NCBI GenBank assembly: GCA_019359155.1
Contig: JAHHHV010000092.1
Span: 30,048-94,047 of the forward strand
DNA: 64,000 nt
Direction: 5' to 3'
Source of the DNA: Pegethrix bostrychoides GSE-TBD4-15B
Lineage (GTDB): Bacteria; Cyanobacteriota; Cyanobacteriia; Elainellales; Elainellaceae
In this document: in pieces, positions 21,444-31,486 of the stretch
How positions within the stretch are numbered: the stretch's first letter is position 1
Layout of the letters: each line of letters begins with the position of its first letter
Program-made: the position numbers and the translations under genes
The notes under the pieces: generated by a model
The model's input: only the letters and a program-made list of their open reading frames with translations
What the model was told of the DNA's origin: nothing
The model's database searches: none

Positions 21444-21794
21444 ATGCGCCACCGTTGCCAAGTCCCTATGTTGGGCAAACCCGCTGACCAGCGTAAAGCG
21501 TTGCTCAGAGCACTCACCACCGAGCTAATTCGGCATGGTCGAATCACCACTACTAAAGTTCGTGCCAAGGCTGTTCGCTCCGAAGCCGAGCGGATTATCA
21601 CGTTGGCTAAAGATGGCTCGTTGTCTGCGCGTCGTCAGGCGTTGGGCTATGTTTACGACAAGCAGCTCGTGCATGCCCTGTTTGAGCAGGTGCCTGATCG
21701 CTACGGCGAGCGGCAGGGCGGCTATACTCGGATTCTGCGTACCGTCAACCGCAAGGGCGACAACGCTGAAATGGCAATTATTGAACTGACCTGA
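21444..21794 (+). CDS. rplQ: 50S ribosomal protein L17
   Basis: A 116-residue L17 starting [21 protein letters not shown], with the C-terminal [22 protein letters not shown]. It follows rpoA directly; rpsD is not between S11 and rpoA, as in other cyanobacteria. Confidence 0.97.
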   Translation: MRHRCQVPMLGKPADQRKALLRALTTELIRHGRITTTKVRAKAVRSEAERIITLAKDGSLSARRQALGYVYDKQLVHALFEQVPDRYGERQGGYTRILRTVNRKGDNAEMAIIELT

Positions 21795-21803
21795 CGCATT
21801 GCC

Positions 21804-22685
21804 ATGCCTGCCAACGGTTCGACTGCTCCTCACTCTGGCGTAGAGGCCGATGAAAAGCCAGAAACCCAGCGAATTGCTCTGGTCATTCAGTACCAGGGCA
21901 CGCACTTTCATGGCTGGCAGCGTCAGCTTAATCAGCGTACCGTCCAGGCAGAGATCGAGCAAGTGTTGGAGGCTGTACTTTCTAAACCCACGACATTGCA
22001 TGGCTCTGGCCGCACTGATTCGGGGGTTCATGCTGCGGCACAGGTGGCACATTTTGATGCCACGACGCTGATTCCGGCGCATCGCTGGGCTGCTGTACTC
22101 AACAGTCGTCTGCCCGACGATATTTTAATTCGGGCTTCCGTTTCCGTTACGAAAAGCTGGCACGCCCGGTTTTCTGCCTGCTCACGTCGCTATCGTTACA
22201 CCATCTACACCGATGCGCGCCCCAACCTATTTGTGCGTCCCTACAGCTGGCACTATTATCTAGCGCCCTTAGATGCTGAGGCGATGCAGACAGCGCTGAA
22301 GCCGCTTTCAGGTCGGCAGCATTTGGCAGCTTTTCACCGCGCTGGGTCAAGTCGTCCACACTCTTGGGTAGAAATGCAGGCAGCAGAATGTGAGCGGCAA
22401 GGGGCATTTATCCGGATTGAATTGCAGGCTAGCGGCTTTCTTTATGGCATGGTGAGGCTAATAGTCGGTATGCTAGTTGAGGTTGGTCGCGGGATTCGTT
22501 CGCCAGGTCAGTTTACAGAGCTATGGCAGCAACAGCGGCGCGATTTGGTGAAGTATGCTGCCCCGCCTCAAGGTCTCTGTCTGTTGAGGGTGGGCTATCC
22601 AGATTTTCCCGTCGCTCCCGAAGTTTGGTTTGACTCCCAGCCAAAGCTGGTTTTGCCCGCCGATCCGGTTTTTTGCTTGATCTAA
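21804..22685 (+). CDS. truA: tRNA pseudouridine synthase A
   Basis: Makes pseudouridine at positions 38-40 of tRNA anticodon arms. The catalytic aspartate is D72 in GSGRTDSGVHA. RIALVIQYQGTHFHGWQRQ is the TruA N-terminal signature. At 293 residues it has a 20-residue polar leader before the fold. Its position between rplQ and rplM is the usual cyanobacterial order. Confidence 0.95.
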   Translation: MPANGSTAPHSGVEADEKPETQRIALVIQYQGTHFHGWQRQLNQRTVQAEIEQVLEAVLSKPTTLHGSGRTDSGVHAAAQVAHFDATTLIPAHRWAAVLNSRLPDDILIRASVSVTKSWHARFSACSRRYRYTIYTDARPNLFVRPYSWHYYLAPLDAEAMQTALKPLSGRQHLAAFHRAGSSRPHSWVEMQAAECERQGAFIRIELQASGFLYGMVRLIVGMLVEVGRGIRSPGQFTELWQQQRRDLVKYAAPPQGLCLLRVGYPDFPVAPEVWFDSQPKLVLPADPVFCLI

Positions 22686-22776
22686 AGCGATCCGGCCTTT
22701 GAGCGCCGCTTAACCTGCCTTGGTTTTTGCCCGTCTTGATTTTTGACTGACTTTTGACCCAGGATACAAAACGCAA

Positions 22777-23229
22777 ATGGAAAAAACATATCTGCCGCCG
22801 ATTGCGGAAATTGAGCGAAACTGGCATGTCGTAGATGCTGCTGACCAGCGGTTGGGACGGCTAGCAACCCAAGTGGCAATGGTGCTGCGCGGCAAAAACA
22901 AGCCGACCTACACACCGCATCTAGACACGGGCGATTTTGTGATTGTGATTAACGCTGAGAAAATTGCCGTGACTGGCAAAAAGAGCAGCCAGAAGCTCTA
23001 TCGGCGGCATTCCGGTCGTCCGGGCGGGATGAAGACCGAGAGCTTCAGTAAACTTCAGGCTAGGCTGCCAGAGCGGATTATCGAGCAGGCCGTGAAAGGA
23101 ATGCTGCCCAAGAACACACTAGGCCGTCAGCTCTTTACAAAGCTGAAGGTTTACGCTGGCTCTGAGCATCCCCATGCGGCTCAGCAGCCCCAAGTTTTAG
23201 ACATTAAGACCATTCCAGGAGAGAACTAA
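22777..23229 (+). CDS. rplM: 50S ribosomal protein L13
   Basis: A 150-residue L13, an early assembly protein, with [19 protein letters not shown] and the [10 protein letters not shown] block. Its stop codon shares one base with the rpsI start, indicating coupling. Confidence 0.97.
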   Translation: MEKTYLPPIAEIERNWHVVDAADQRLGRLATQVAMVLRGKNKPTYTPHLDTGDFVIVINAEKIAVTGKKSSQKLYRRHSGRPGGMKTESFSKLQARLPERIIEQAVKGMLPKNTLGRQLFTKLKVYAGSEHPHAAQQPQVLDIKTIPGEN

Positions 23230-23642
23230 TGCAGGCCACCGACAAAAACGAGCGCGTAGTTTATTGGGGCACGGGTCGTCGCAAGACCTCAGTGGCGCGG
23301 GTGCGGTTAGTTCCAGGTGACGGCAAGCTGACCGTCAATGGTAAGCCGGGAGATCTGTACCTTCAGTTCAACGCAGGCTACCTAGCTGCTACGAAAGCAC
23401 CCCTAGAAACGCTGGGACTCGAAGCTGAGTATGACATTTTGGTGAACGTCAGAGGCGGTGGCCTGACCGGACAGGCCGACTCGATTCGGTTGGGTGTAGC
23501 GCGGGCGCTCTGCCAGCTCGATCCAGATAACCGCAAGCCCCTGAAAGTAGAAGGCTACCTGACCCGCGACCCCCGCGCCAAAGAGCGCAAGAAGTACGGT
23601 CTGCACAAAGCCCGTAAAGCCCCTCAGTACTCGAAGCGTTAG
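23229..23642 (+). CDS. rpsI: 30S ribosomal protein S9
   Basis: A 137-residue S9 with [14 protein letters not shown] near the N-terminus and the [16 protein letters not shown] tail whose final Lys-Arg touches P-site tRNA. Confidence 0.97.
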   Translation: MQATDKNERVVYWGTGRRKTSVARVRLVPGDGKLTVNGKPGDLYLQFNAGYLAATKAPLETLGLEAEYDILVNVRGGGLTGQADSIRLGVARALCQLDPDNRKPLKVEGYLTRDPRAKERKKYGLHKARKAPQYSKR

Positions 23643-23681
23643 GTACTCGAAGGTTAATTTAGATAATTTGGAGAACCGATT

Positions 23682-23957
23682 ATGGCAAAATCTGATATTC
23701 ATCCCAAGTGGTATCCCGAAGCAAAGGTCTACTGCAATGGCGAGCTGATCATGACCGTAGCTTCCACCAGACCTGAGCTGAATGTGGATGTCTGGTCTGG
23801 TAATCACCCGTTCTTCACGGGTACTCAGAAGCTGATTGATACCGAGGGTCGAGTCGAACGATTCTTGCGGAAGTACGGCATGGTGGATGCAAGCCAAGCT
23901 GCTGATACCGAGAAGAGCGCCACGACAGGCGCTGAGCAAACCGACAAGAAAAAGTAG
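23682..23957 (+). CDS. rpmE: 50S ribosomal protein L31
   Basis: A 91-residue L31 opening AKSDIHPKWYPEAKVYCNGE and carrying VWSGNHPFFTGTQKLIDTEGRVERF. It keeps only one cysteine (C18), so it is the zinc-free form. It has an acidic/lysine tail (ATTGAEQTDKKK) after the conserved KYGMV. Confidence 0.95.
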   Translation: MAKSDIHPKWYPEAKVYCNGELIMTVASTRPELNVDVWSGNHPFFTGTQKLIDTEGRVERFLRKYGMVDASQAADTEKSATTGAEQTDKKK

Positions 23958-24051
23958 CCCGTCGAGCAAATGATTTAGAATTGCAGTCAGACTCTCCAGT
24001 CCGGCTGCTTTTGCGCTTTTAATTACACCCATTCACGGGTTGACAGGATTT

Positions 24052-25146
24052 ATGGCTGAAGCATATCTGCTAGACAAACTTAAATCGGTTGAGCAAACGT
24101 TTAACGAACTGACGCAACGGCTAGCTGATCCGGACGTGGCGCGTGACCCAAGCGAATTCCAACGCATTGCCAAAGCGCGGGCTTCGCTAGAAGAGACCGT
24201 CGAAACTTATGATGCTTGGAAGCAAGCCCAGCAGGATTTGCAAGAGGCACGTCAGATTTCCAAAGATGCGGGTGGCGATCCAGAGCTGAAGGAGCTAGCC
24301 AACCTGGAAATAGCCGAGCTAGATGAGAAGAGCCAAACGCTTGAAGCAAGGCTGAAGGTGCTACTGCTGCCCCGCGACCCGAACGACGATAAGAACATCA
24401 TGCTGGAGGTGCGGGCGGGCACGGGCGGCGACGAGGCTAGCATTTGGGCAGGTGACCTAGTGCGGATGTATACGCGCTACGCCGAGGAACAGGGCTGGCG
24501 GGTGAAGCTGATGGGGCTGTCGCTGGCAGAAATGGGCGGCGTTAAAGAGGCAATTCTAGAAATCCAGGGCGATCAGGTTTACAGCAAGCTGAAGTTTGAA
24601 GCGGGTGTCCATCGGGTGCAGCGCGTGCCTGTGACCGAAGCAGGCGGCAGAGTCCATACCTCAACTGCCACGGTAGCTATCATGCCAGAAGTGGATGATG
24701 TTGAGGTCGAGATCGATCCCAAAGATATTGAGATGACCACGGCGCGTTCGGGTGGGGCAGGCGGCCAGAACGTCAACAAGGTGGAAACCGCCGTCGACCT
24801 GATGCACAAGCCTACTGGAATTCGGGTGTTCTGCACCGAGGAGCGTTCACAGCTTCAAAACCGGGAGCGGGCGATGCAAATTTTGCGGGCGAAGCTCTAC
24901 GAAATTAAGCTGCGCGAGCAGCAAGAAGCCGTCACCTCAATGCGACGCTCGCAGGTGGGCACGGGCGCGCGCTCTGAGAAAATTCGCACCTATAATTACA
25001 AAGACAACCGCGTCACCGACCATCGGCTAGGGCAAAACTTCACGCTCAATCCAGTGCTGGAAGGCGACATTGAGATGGTGGTGCAGTCCTGCATCTCGCA
25101 AGACCAGCAGGAACGTTTGGAAGAGCTGGCAGCTTCGACGGCCTGA
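24052..25146 (+). CDS. prfA: Peptide chain release factor 1
   Basis: Recognises UAA and UAG stop codons and triggers peptide release. The PVT tripeptide ([12 protein letters not shown]) marks it as RF1 rather than RF2, and the catalytic GGQ is at residues 237-239. I prefer ATG 24052 (364 residues) over TTG 24040. It closes the ribosomal cluster. Confidence 0.96.
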   Translation: MAEAYLLDKLKSVEQTFNELTQRLADPDVARDPSEFQRIAKARASLEETVETYDAWKQAQQDLQEARQISKDAGGDPELKELANLEIAELDEKSQTLEARLKVLLLPRDPNDDKNIMLEVRAGTGGDEASIWAGDLVRMYTRYAEEQGWRVKLMGLSLAEMGGVKEAILEIQGDQVYSKLKFEAGVHRVQRVPVTEAGGRVHTSTATVAIMPEVDDVEVEIDPKDIEMTTARSGGAGGQNVNKVETAVDLMHKPTGIRVFCTEERSQLQNRERAMQILRAKLYEIKLREQQEAVTSMRRSQVGTGARSEKIRTYNYKDNRVTDHRLGQNFTLNPVLEGDIEMVVQSCISQDQQERLEELAASTA

Positions 25147-25235
25147 ATGTTAGGTCGCTAGCTGAATCACTCGCTGGACGAGAATTAAATCGGGGCGTAA
25201 AATAGCTGGACAAGAGAAGTTCGTTTGTACTTGCT

Positions 25236-26513
25236 ATGCCGCGATTTTTGCATTTGGCTGACGTGCATTTGGGGTTTGACCGCTACGACTGCAAAGAACG
25301 CACCCAGGATTTCTTCTACGCCTTCAACGACGCGATTGAGAAATATGCGCTGGCTGAGTCGGTTGACTTCGTGCTGATTGCTGGCGATCTGTTCGAGCAT
25401 CGCAACATCCAGCCCGTGACGCTCAACCAAGCTCAGTACAGCCTCAAAGAGCTGCAAAAGGCGGGGATCCCAGTGCTGGCGATTGAAGGCAATCACGACA
25501 ATCGCCCCTATGGCACCAAAACTAACTGGCTGCGTTACCTAGCCGACTGGGGACTGATTATTCTTCTAGAACCGGGCGAAGCGGGCAGCGACAGCTTTTA
25601 TACATCCTGGGATGGCCGGACAGGTGGCTATATTGACCTAGACTGTGGCGTGCGTGTGCTGGGATCAAGCTGGTACGGCAGCTCTGCCCCCAAGGCGATT
25701 GAGCAAATTGTCGCGGCTTTGCCTCAGTTACCGCCCAGTCCCGGACAGACGATCTTGATGTTTCATCACGGACTCGAAGGCCAGATTGCCCGCTATCAGG
25801 GCGCTCTACGCTACGGAGAAGTTGCGCCGCTGAAGCAGGCTGGGATTGACTATCTGGCGCTGGGCCATATTCACAAGAACTATGAAGTAGAAAACTGGGT
25901 GTTTAATCCCGGCTCCATTGAAGCCAACAGCATTGAGGAATCTGGCTTTCGACGCGGGGCTTATCTGGTAGAAATCAGCGAGAGCGGCATTCGGGCTGAG
26001 CTGAAGCAAGATTACTATCAGCGCTCGGTTGTGCGGCTGCGGCTGACGACGCAGGGGCAGGAAACGGTAGAAGAGCTGGAGCAGCAGGCGGTTGAGCAAA
26101 TCGAGCAGGCAATTGCCCAAGGGCAGCTCAAGCCAGCAGATGCGCCGATTGTCGAGCTGCGAATCGAGGGATCGGTGGGGTTTGATCGGCTAGAGCTTGA
26201 CGTGCGGCAGCTTCAGCTTCAGCTCCAGCAGCTGAGCGGGGCGCTGATCTTCCTGCTGAAATACGAGGTCGATGCAGTTGCCTACGCCACGCCTCTCACC
26301 GAAGATGCCAGTCGCCTTCAGATTGAGCGCGAGGTGTTTTTGGATTTGCTCAGCGCCAATAATTCCTACCGCAAGCGAGCGGCGGAGCTAGCCGACGGCA
26401 TGATTGCGCTCAAGGAGCATCAGCTCGACGGGCGCTCAGAGTCAGAGCTATATGGATTTGTCCGCAGCCTGCTCACGCCTGACTATTTGCAGGCGGTGAT
26501 GGAGGCGGACTGA
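25236..26513 (+). CDS. SbcD/Mre11-like DNA repair exonuclease
   Basis: A 425-residue metallophosphoesterase with the full Mre11/SbcD metal-binding series in order: LADVHLG, GDLFEH, EGNHDN, MFHHG and GHIHKN. SbcD works with an SbcC ATPase to open hairpins and process DNA ends; no sbcC lies nearby, so the partner would be elsewhere. The C-terminal third is glutamine- and leucine-rich with a likely coiled coil (VRQLQLQLQQL). Confidence 0.9.
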   Translation: MPRFLHLADVHLGFDRYDCKERTQDFFYAFNDAIEKYALAESVDFVLIAGDLFEHRNIQPVTLNQAQYSLKELQKAGIPVLAIEGNHDNRPYGTKTNWLRYLADWGLIILLEPGEAGSDSFYTSWDGRTGGYIDLDCGVRVLGSSWYGSSAPKAIEQIVAALPQLPPSPGQTILMFHHGLEGQIARYQGALRYGEVAPLKQAGIDYLALGHIHKNYEVENWVFNPGSIEANSIEESGFRRGAYLVEISESGIRAELKQDYYQRSVVRLRLTTQGQETVEELEQQAVEQIEQAIAQGQLKPADAPIVELRIEGSVGFDRLELDVRQLQLQLQQLSGALIFLLKYEVDAVAYATPLTEDASRLQIEREVFLDLLSANNSYRKRAAELADGMIALKEHQLDGRSESELYGFVRSLLTPDYLQAVMEAD

Positions 26514-26576
26514 TTGGCTCACTATTTGGTTGATTATTTCCTGCCTAGAGTGATCAAAACGGGATAATCTTCATTA

Positions 26577-26605
26577 GTGCCATCAGCGCCATCAGTGCCA
26601 TCGCC
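26577..26605 (+). repeat. 9-bp tandem repeat at the start of the GAP-family gene
   Basis: About three imperfect copies of GCCATCAGC/T lie immediately before ATG 26606, where a ribosome binding site would be expected; no Shine-Dalgarno sequence is visible. Copy-number change here could alter translation. Confidence 0.6.
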
Positions 26606-27277
26606 ATGAATATCTTCCTCGACCTTTTGCCGATAATCCTAGGAACCGCTCTAGCTCCCGCTTGGCTGATCATCGTTCTGTTAATCCTACAGAGCCATAA
26701 CGGACTGGTGAAAGCGACTGCTTTTGTGATTGGAACCAGCATTGTACGGCTACTTCAGGGCATTATTTTTGGCTATCTTTTCATCAACTCACCCGCTGTA
26801 GAAGGGGATGCCAATGATCCAGCGCCTCTAGTCTCGACCTTGCTGATGGTAGTAGGACTATTGCTGTTAATGTCAGCGCTCAAAAAATTACTGCACGAAC
26901 CCGATCCAGATGCGCCGCCACCCAAGTGGATCAATCGGATAGAAAGCTCTACCCCGCTTCAGCTATTAATCATGGGCGTGATTTTAACGCTAATCGCCCC
27001 AAAGCTTTGGATTTTTACCCTCTCAGCCATTGGAATCATTGTCGAGGCTCACAGCAGCTCGGCTCAGTCGTTGACCCTGTTTTTGCTTTATCTGCTCGTC
27101 TCCGAGCTGCTGTTAGTTCTCCCCCTGCTAGTCTGTACGATAATTCCCGATCAATCAGCTAGCCAGCTTCGAGCTGCTTCGGATTGGCTGAATCGCCATA
27201 ACAGCCAGATCACCCTAGCAGTGTCTCTCATTTTTGGCTGTCTCTTCTTCTGGAAAGGCGTTACCGGATTACTGTAG
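26606..27277 (+). CDS. GAP-family (Sap/LysE-like) membrane protein
   Basis: A 223-residue integral membrane protein with about six hydrophobic segments. The first holds LLPIILGTALAPAWLIIVLLIL; the last ends SLIFGCLFFWKGV. A cytoplasmic-looking loop (HEPDPDAPPPKWINRIE) sits mid-protein. The organisation and the AP...PAW pattern match the GAP/Sap family related to LysE exporters. The substrate is unknown. It is convergent with hemC, 6 nt apart. Confidence 0.7.
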   Translation: MNIFLDLLPIILGTALAPAWLIIVLLILQSHNGLVKATAFVIGTSIVRLLQGIIFGYLFINSPAVEGDANDPAPLVSTLLMVVGLLLLMSALKKLLHEPDPDAPPPKWINRIESSTPLQLLIMGVILTLIAPKLWIFTLSAIGIIVEAHSSSAQSLTLFLLYLLVSELLLVLPLLVCTIIPDQSASQLRAASDWLNRHNSQITLAVSLIFGCLFFWKGVTGLL

Positions 27278-27283
27278 CGCAGC

Positions 27284-28243
27284 CTAGCCGCGCCCGACTT
27301 CCGCAAAGATCGCCGCCAAAATCTCACCTGCACCCTGATCCCGCAGCCTGTGTGCGAGCTGGATGCCCAGATCTTCAGCTTCAGGAACCGTTCCGGTGAC
27401 GCTATCTTTGATTAGCGTTTGACCATCCAGGCTCGCCACCATGCCCGTCAGCGTCAGGCTGTCGCCCTCAATGCTGGTGTTTACGCCAATCGGCACCTGA
27501 CAGCCGCCCTCTAGCTCTCGCAAAAAGGCACGTTCAGCATAGCAGCGGGCAGCAGTGGGGCGATGCTCTAGCACCTTTAGCAGCTCCAGGATTTCGGCAT
27601 CCTCCGTGCGGCATTCGATGCCCAGCGCACCCTGTCCAACTGCATGCAGCGAAACTTCAGAGGAGAGCACCTGATGAATCCGGTCAGCCATATCCAGCCG
27701 CTTCAGGCCAGCTGCTGCCAGAATAATCGCGTCATATTCACCTGAATCTAGCTTTTGCAGGCGCGTGTTCAAGTTGCCCCGGATATCTTTGAAGCTGAGG
27801 TGCGGGTAGTGATGGCGGAGCTGAGCCAATCGCCGGAGCGAGGAGGTGCCAATCACCGCGCCTTCAGGCAGAGTCTCAATCTGCTGATCCTGGTGCTGGG
27901 CATGTACCACCAGTGCATCGGCGGGATCTTCGCGCTCGGTGACGCAACCCAGCATCAGCCCGTCGGGCAGATTGGTCGGCAGATCTTTGAGGGAATGCAC
28001 GGCAAAATCGATCTCGCCTTGCAGCATCCCTAGCTCTAGCTCTTTGGTGAACAGCCCTTTGTCGCCAATTTTAGCCAGCGCCACGTCCAGGATTTTGTCA
28101 CCCTGAGTGTTCATGGTATGGACTTCAAATTTGCGATCAGAAAACTTTTGTTGCAGCTCGCCCTGCACCCAGTGGGTTTGCACGAGCGCGAGCTGACTTT
28201 TGCGAGAACCAATCCGGATCGGACGCGGAGGACTAGAAACCAT
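27284..28243 (-). CDS. hemC: Porphobilinogen deaminase (hydroxymethylbilane synthase)
   Basis: Polymerises four porphobilinogens into hydroxymethylbilane on the route to haem and chlorophyll. The dipyrromethane-cofactor cysteine is C248 in [11 protein letters not shown]; the N-terminal [13 protein letters not shown] and the HSLKDLPT block are intact. ATG 28243 gives the usual 319 residues; a longer in-frame reading to 28336 adds a leader that does not resemble the family. Confidence 0.95.
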   Translation of the reverse strand: MVSSPPRPIRIGSRKSQLALVQTHWVQGELQQKFSDRKFEVHTMNTQGDKILDVALAKIGDKGLFTKELELGMLQGEIDFAVHSLKDLPTNLPDGLMLGCVTEREDPADALVVHAQHQDQQIETLPEGAVIGTSSLRRLAQLRHHYPHLSFKDIRGNLNTRLQKLDSGEYDAIILAAAGLKRLDMADRIHQVLSSEVSLHAVGQGALGIECRTEDAEILELLKVLEHRPTAARCYAERAFLRELEGGCQVPIGVNTSIEGDSLTLTGMVASLDGQTLIKDSVTGTVPEAEDLGIQLAHRLRDQGAGEILAAIFAEVGRG

Positions 28244-28476
28244 TGTTTGAAGCGGGTTGTAAAACTGGTTTAAGCAGACCTCAGCCTGACCCATTCTGAC
28301 GCGCAGTTTGGCCAAGCTGATCGGCAGCCATCTCATCAGCTTACCGCAGTCCGGTCACAGGCTGGCAGCTAAATCCTGTCCCGCCTGCACGGTGGTCGGC
28401 TAAATCTGGCCTGCTGAAACTGCTAAAATCGGAGCCTGAAGGCCTGATTTGGCAGATGATTGAGAGGAATTTCGTT

Positions 28477-29115
28477 TTGGCTATTGTTCGCGTGCGTCAG
28501 CATGTCAATCCACTCAGCGAAAAATATCAGCAGCCTCCAGAGCCGCCCGCCTGGGAAAAAGTTTTTGCCAACCTGGCGCAGCCGCTGCATTTAGACATTG
28601 GCTGTGGGCGCGGCCAGTTTTTGCTGATGCTGGCGCAGCAGCAGCCCGACTGGAACTTTTTGGGCCTAGAAATCCGGGAGCCGCTGGTGGTGCAGGCAAC
28701 GCAGTGGCGCGACGAGCTAGCCTTGCCCAACCTGCACTATATTTTCTGCAACGTCAATAATTTTTTGCAGCCGCTGCTAGCCTCTCTGCCCTCGGCATCT
28801 CTTCAGCGCGTCACGATTCAGTTTCCCGATCCCTGGTTCAAAAAACGGCATCAAAAACGACGAGTCGTGCAGCTAGAGGTGATCGAAACTTTGGCTGACT
28901 TTATGCCGCCGCAGGGCATGGTGCTGTTGCAGTCCGACGTGCAGCCTGTCGCCCTCGAAATGCGCGAGCGCTTTCTAGCCTGTCCGCGATTTGTGCCGCA
29001 GGGCAGCTGGCTGGAGTCTAACCCGCTGCCTGTCCCCACCGAGCGCGAGCAGTCTACGCTGAGTCGAGGCGAGCCAGTTTACCGGGCCGTGTTTTTGCGT
29101 GCGGATGCTAAATAA
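28477..29115 (+). CDS. trmB: tRNA (guanine-N7-)-methyltransferase
   Basis: Methylates G46 in the tRNA variable loop using S-adenosylmethionine. The SAM site is LDIGCGRGQFLLML, and the family motif FPDPWFKKRHQKRR is intact. TTG 28477 is preferred: GAGAGG lies 9 nt upstream and the product begins AIVRVRQHVNPLSEKY with 212 residues; ATG 28456 overlaps that ribosome binding site. Confidence 0.92.
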   Translation: MAIVRVRQHVNPLSEKYQQPPEPPAWEKVFANLAQPLHLDIGCGRGQFLLMLAQQQPDWNFLGLEIREPLVVQATQWRDELALPNLHYIFCNVNNFLQPLLASLPSASLQRVTIQFPDPWFKKRHQKRRVVQLEVIETLADFMPPQGMVLLQSDVQPVALEMRERFLACPRFVPQGSWLESNPLPVPTEREQSTLSRGEPVYRAVFLRADAK

Positions 29116-29123
29116 TCTAGCGG

Positions 29124-30617
29124 CTAGATCCAGGAGGGCAGCCAGCGCCGAATTTGCAGCCCCTCAGCCGAGAGCGGCAAGCCTAAATAGAACGGCATCC
29201 AGAAGATGAAGCCGAGCAGGATTGCGCCTAGAATCAGTAGCGCCGTCCGACGCTGGCGGGGATTGCCCTCAAACCAGCGGTCGATTAGCAGCGCCAGCAG
29301 CAGCGTTGCAAAGACCAGCGACTCCATGTAGTGATAGATAAACAGGCAGCGCGTCACCCTGACCCAGGGCAAGAAGTTTGCGGCCCAGTTGACCAGCAGA
29401 TAGACCACTGCCCAGAGATAGATCGGCGAGGCTGAGCCTGAGACCGGGCGATGCCGCATCACCGTCACAACTCTCCAGAGCGGCTGCAGCAGCAGCGAAC
29501 TCAGCAGCAGCACCGCCAGTGTCGAGAACCACCAGAGCGGCGGGTTGCCCATCGCATGGACATCGTAAATTGCTGCCGCGTTGGAGAGTGGCTGCAGCGC
29601 TGGATCGGTCGGTGAGGGAACTGCCCCCGCCTGCACCGTTTGATAAAAGTAAGCGACCGGGCGGATCATCAGCGGCCAGCTATACCAGCGCGAGCAGTAA
29701 GGATGTGCTGTAATGCCGCCGACGCGCTCGTGATAATCCAGCGTCTGCCCCTGAAGCTGCCAGAAACTACTTTCTGTGCCGTCAACCTGCATATAGGGCA
29801 GCCAGCTCGCGTAGTAGGTGAGGGCTGGCACAACCCCAAAGGCGACAACTGCATGTCCGAGCTTGAGCTGGGTGAGATTTTGGAGCGGACTGCGTTGAGG
29901 GATACGCTGCCCAGAACTGTGAACCGCAGCCAGACTTGGCCAGATCACCTGCACGAAAGCCACCAGCCAGCTCAGCAGCCAGATGCTGCCTGCCCCCAGC
30001 AAAAAGCCCAGCCCGTTCCACTTAATTGCCGCCGCCCCGCCCAAGCCGATGCCCGCCAGCACTAGACAGAGCCAGCGTCGCCCAGCGCTGGCTCGCAGGG
30101 ACAGCAACAGAAAAATATGCCCCCATAAGCCCAGCGAAATCAGATAGATATTGTTGAGGGCATAGCGTGACTCGACGAGAAACAGCCCGTCTGCCGCTAT
30201 CAGCAAAGCCGCAATCAGGGCGTAGCGACGGCGATAGGTCAGCAGATAGGCAATTGCCCCCACCAGCAGTGGGATAAACGCGCCTGTAAAGGCATTCAGC
30301 CAGCGGTAGCTCAGAGGCGAGAGCATTAGCCCAGCTAGATCATTTTTGGGCTGCAAGTTGTTCCACCAGCTGTCGCCCAGCCAGATGCCGAATGCGACAA
30401 TGTAAGTGCTGAGCGGCGGATGCCCCGTAAACACAATCTCGCGCTTCAGAAACGCGCTGGCAAACTTGGCGTAATAGACCTCATCAAACACCAGGCTGTT
30501 GAAGCGACCCAGCCCCCAAAAGCGTAAGCCCAGCGATATCACAAGAATTCCCGTCATGCATAGCCCAAACTGGAGCCAGCCTCGACGGGAAGTTTTGGAG
30601 AAAGGCGCGGTAGGCAT
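29124..30617 (-). CDS. PMT-family (GT39-like) membrane glycosyltransferase
   Basis: A 497-residue polytopic protein with about eleven hydrophobic segments. It has the FNSLVFDEVYYAKFA motif with the Asp-Glu pair typical of protein O-mannosyltransferases, plus FTGHPPLSTYI in the first lumenal/periplasmic loop. Such enzymes take a sugar from a polyprenyl-phosphate carrier and attach it to a protein or envelope glycan. The acceptor is not predictable. It ends 8 nt from the convergent trmB; the RTX-like gene lies upstream on the same strand. Confidence 0.8.
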   Translation of the reverse strand: MPTAPFSKTSRRGWLQFGLCMTGILVISLGLRFWGLGRFNSLVFDEVYYAKFASAFLKREIVFTGHPPLSTYIVAFGIWLGDSWWNNLQPKNDLAGLMLSPLSYRWLNAFTGAFIPLLVGAIAYLLTYRRRYALIAALLIAADGLFLVESRYALNNIYLISLGLWGHIFLLLSLRASAGRRWLCLVLAGIGLGGAAAIKWNGLGFLLGAGSIWLLSWLVAFVQVIWPSLAAVHSSGQRIPQRSPLQNLTQLKLGHAVVAFGVVPALTYYASWLPYMQVDGTESSFWQLQGQTLDYHERVGGITAHPYCSRWYSWPLMIRPVAYFYQTVQAGAVPSPTDPALQPLSNAAAIYDVHAMGNPPLWWFSTLAVLLLSSLLLQPLWRVVTVMRHRPVSGSASPIYLWAVVYLLVNWAANFLPWVRVTRCLFIYHYMESLVFATLLLALLIDRWFEGNPRQRRTALLILGAILLGFIFWMPFYLGLPLSAEGLQIRRWLPSWI

Positions 30618-30700
30618 AAGACAAGACCCGTCAGCGCTAAATCGTCTTATCTACCCTACCGTAAGCCTTTAAGTTTGCAGTAAGTTTGCAGCAGTCTGGC

Positions 30701-31426
30701 TCAGGAAACAGGTTGAGCAAAGCTGAAGCCGCTGAAATTGCTGAGGTTAGCTCCCAGCACCACGCCAACTAGCTCCCGCGCTGCCGCTGCCCAACTGCCT
30801 GCCGTGTAGTAGATACCCGTGCCAGTAACAGCTAGTTCGGACGGTAGAGCGGCCAGCACATAGTCAGCAGCGCTGCCAAAGAGCTGAATTGTGTCCTGTT
30901 TGGCGTTGAAGTCTAGCACCACCGCATAGTCGGTGAGTCCCGCTCCCGTCTTGCCGTCGTTGTAGAAGCTCTGGGTGGTGTCGCCCAAGATGAAGATATC
31001 TTTGCCGCCGCCGCCGCAGAGGTAGTCGATTTCGCCCATACTGGCATCATCGCTGCCCGCGCCGTTCAGCGTATCCTGTCCCAAGCCACCCCAGAGGATG
31101 TCATTTTGGCTAGTGCCAGTCAGCAGATCGTCAGTGCGGGGGAGCCGCGAGGCTTGGCCGATATCTTGCAGATCGTAGAGCACCGTGCGGGCTTCGTCTG
31201 GCGTGATACCGGCGCTCTCGGCAATCTCCAGCAGATCATTGGCCAGTGTTTTGAACTCGGCTTGGGTCAGCTGCCGATCGCTGATGGCAGATTTGAAATC
31301 AGCCTTGAGCTGGCCAATGCTCTCCTCAGAGGCGGGTTGATCCACACTGTTTTGCAAGTCGGTGATCAGCTTTTGAATATTCTGCTTCTGAGCTTCCGAA
31401 ATTTTGGGTCTAGATGGTTTTGCCAT
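30701..31426 (-). CDS. RTX/hemolysin-type calcium-binding-like protein
   Basis: A 241-residue protein. Residues 1-95 form a helical, charged domain (KQNIQKLITDLQNSV; KTLANDLLEIAESAGIT). There follows a short run of degenerate glycine/aspartate nonapeptides (TSQNDILWGGLGQDTLNG; CGGGGKDIFILGD) that would bind calcium in a beta-roll. The C-terminus (LDFNAKQDTIQLFGSAADYVL) resembles the closing segment of RTX proteins exported by type I systems. There is no N-terminal signal. The start has AGGAAA just upstream. The ligand or partner is unknown. Confidence 0.75.
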   Translation of the reverse strand: MAKPSRPKISEAQKQNIQKLITDLQNSVDQPASEESIGQLKADFKSAISDRQLTQAEFKTLANDLLEIAESAGITPDEARTVLYDLQDIGQASRLPRTDDLLTGTSQNDILWGGLGQDTLNGAGSDDASMGEIDYLCGGGGKDIFILGDTTQSFYNDGKTGAGLTDYAVVLDFNAKQDTIQLFGSAADYVLAALPSELAVTGTGIYYTAGSWAAAARELVGVVLGANLSNFSGFSFAQPVS

Positions 31427-31486
31427 AATGATTTCCTGGTTTTTTGGACTGGTTTTTTGGGTAAGTAGGTCAATTCAGCCAGCAGC

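Noticed and set aside
21525..22082. 185-residue antisense ORF across rplQ and truA
   Set aside because: Shadow; no motif or start signal.
23403..24032. 209-residue antisense ORF across rpsI and rpmE
   Set aside because: Shadow of two certain ribosomal genes with no family resemblance.
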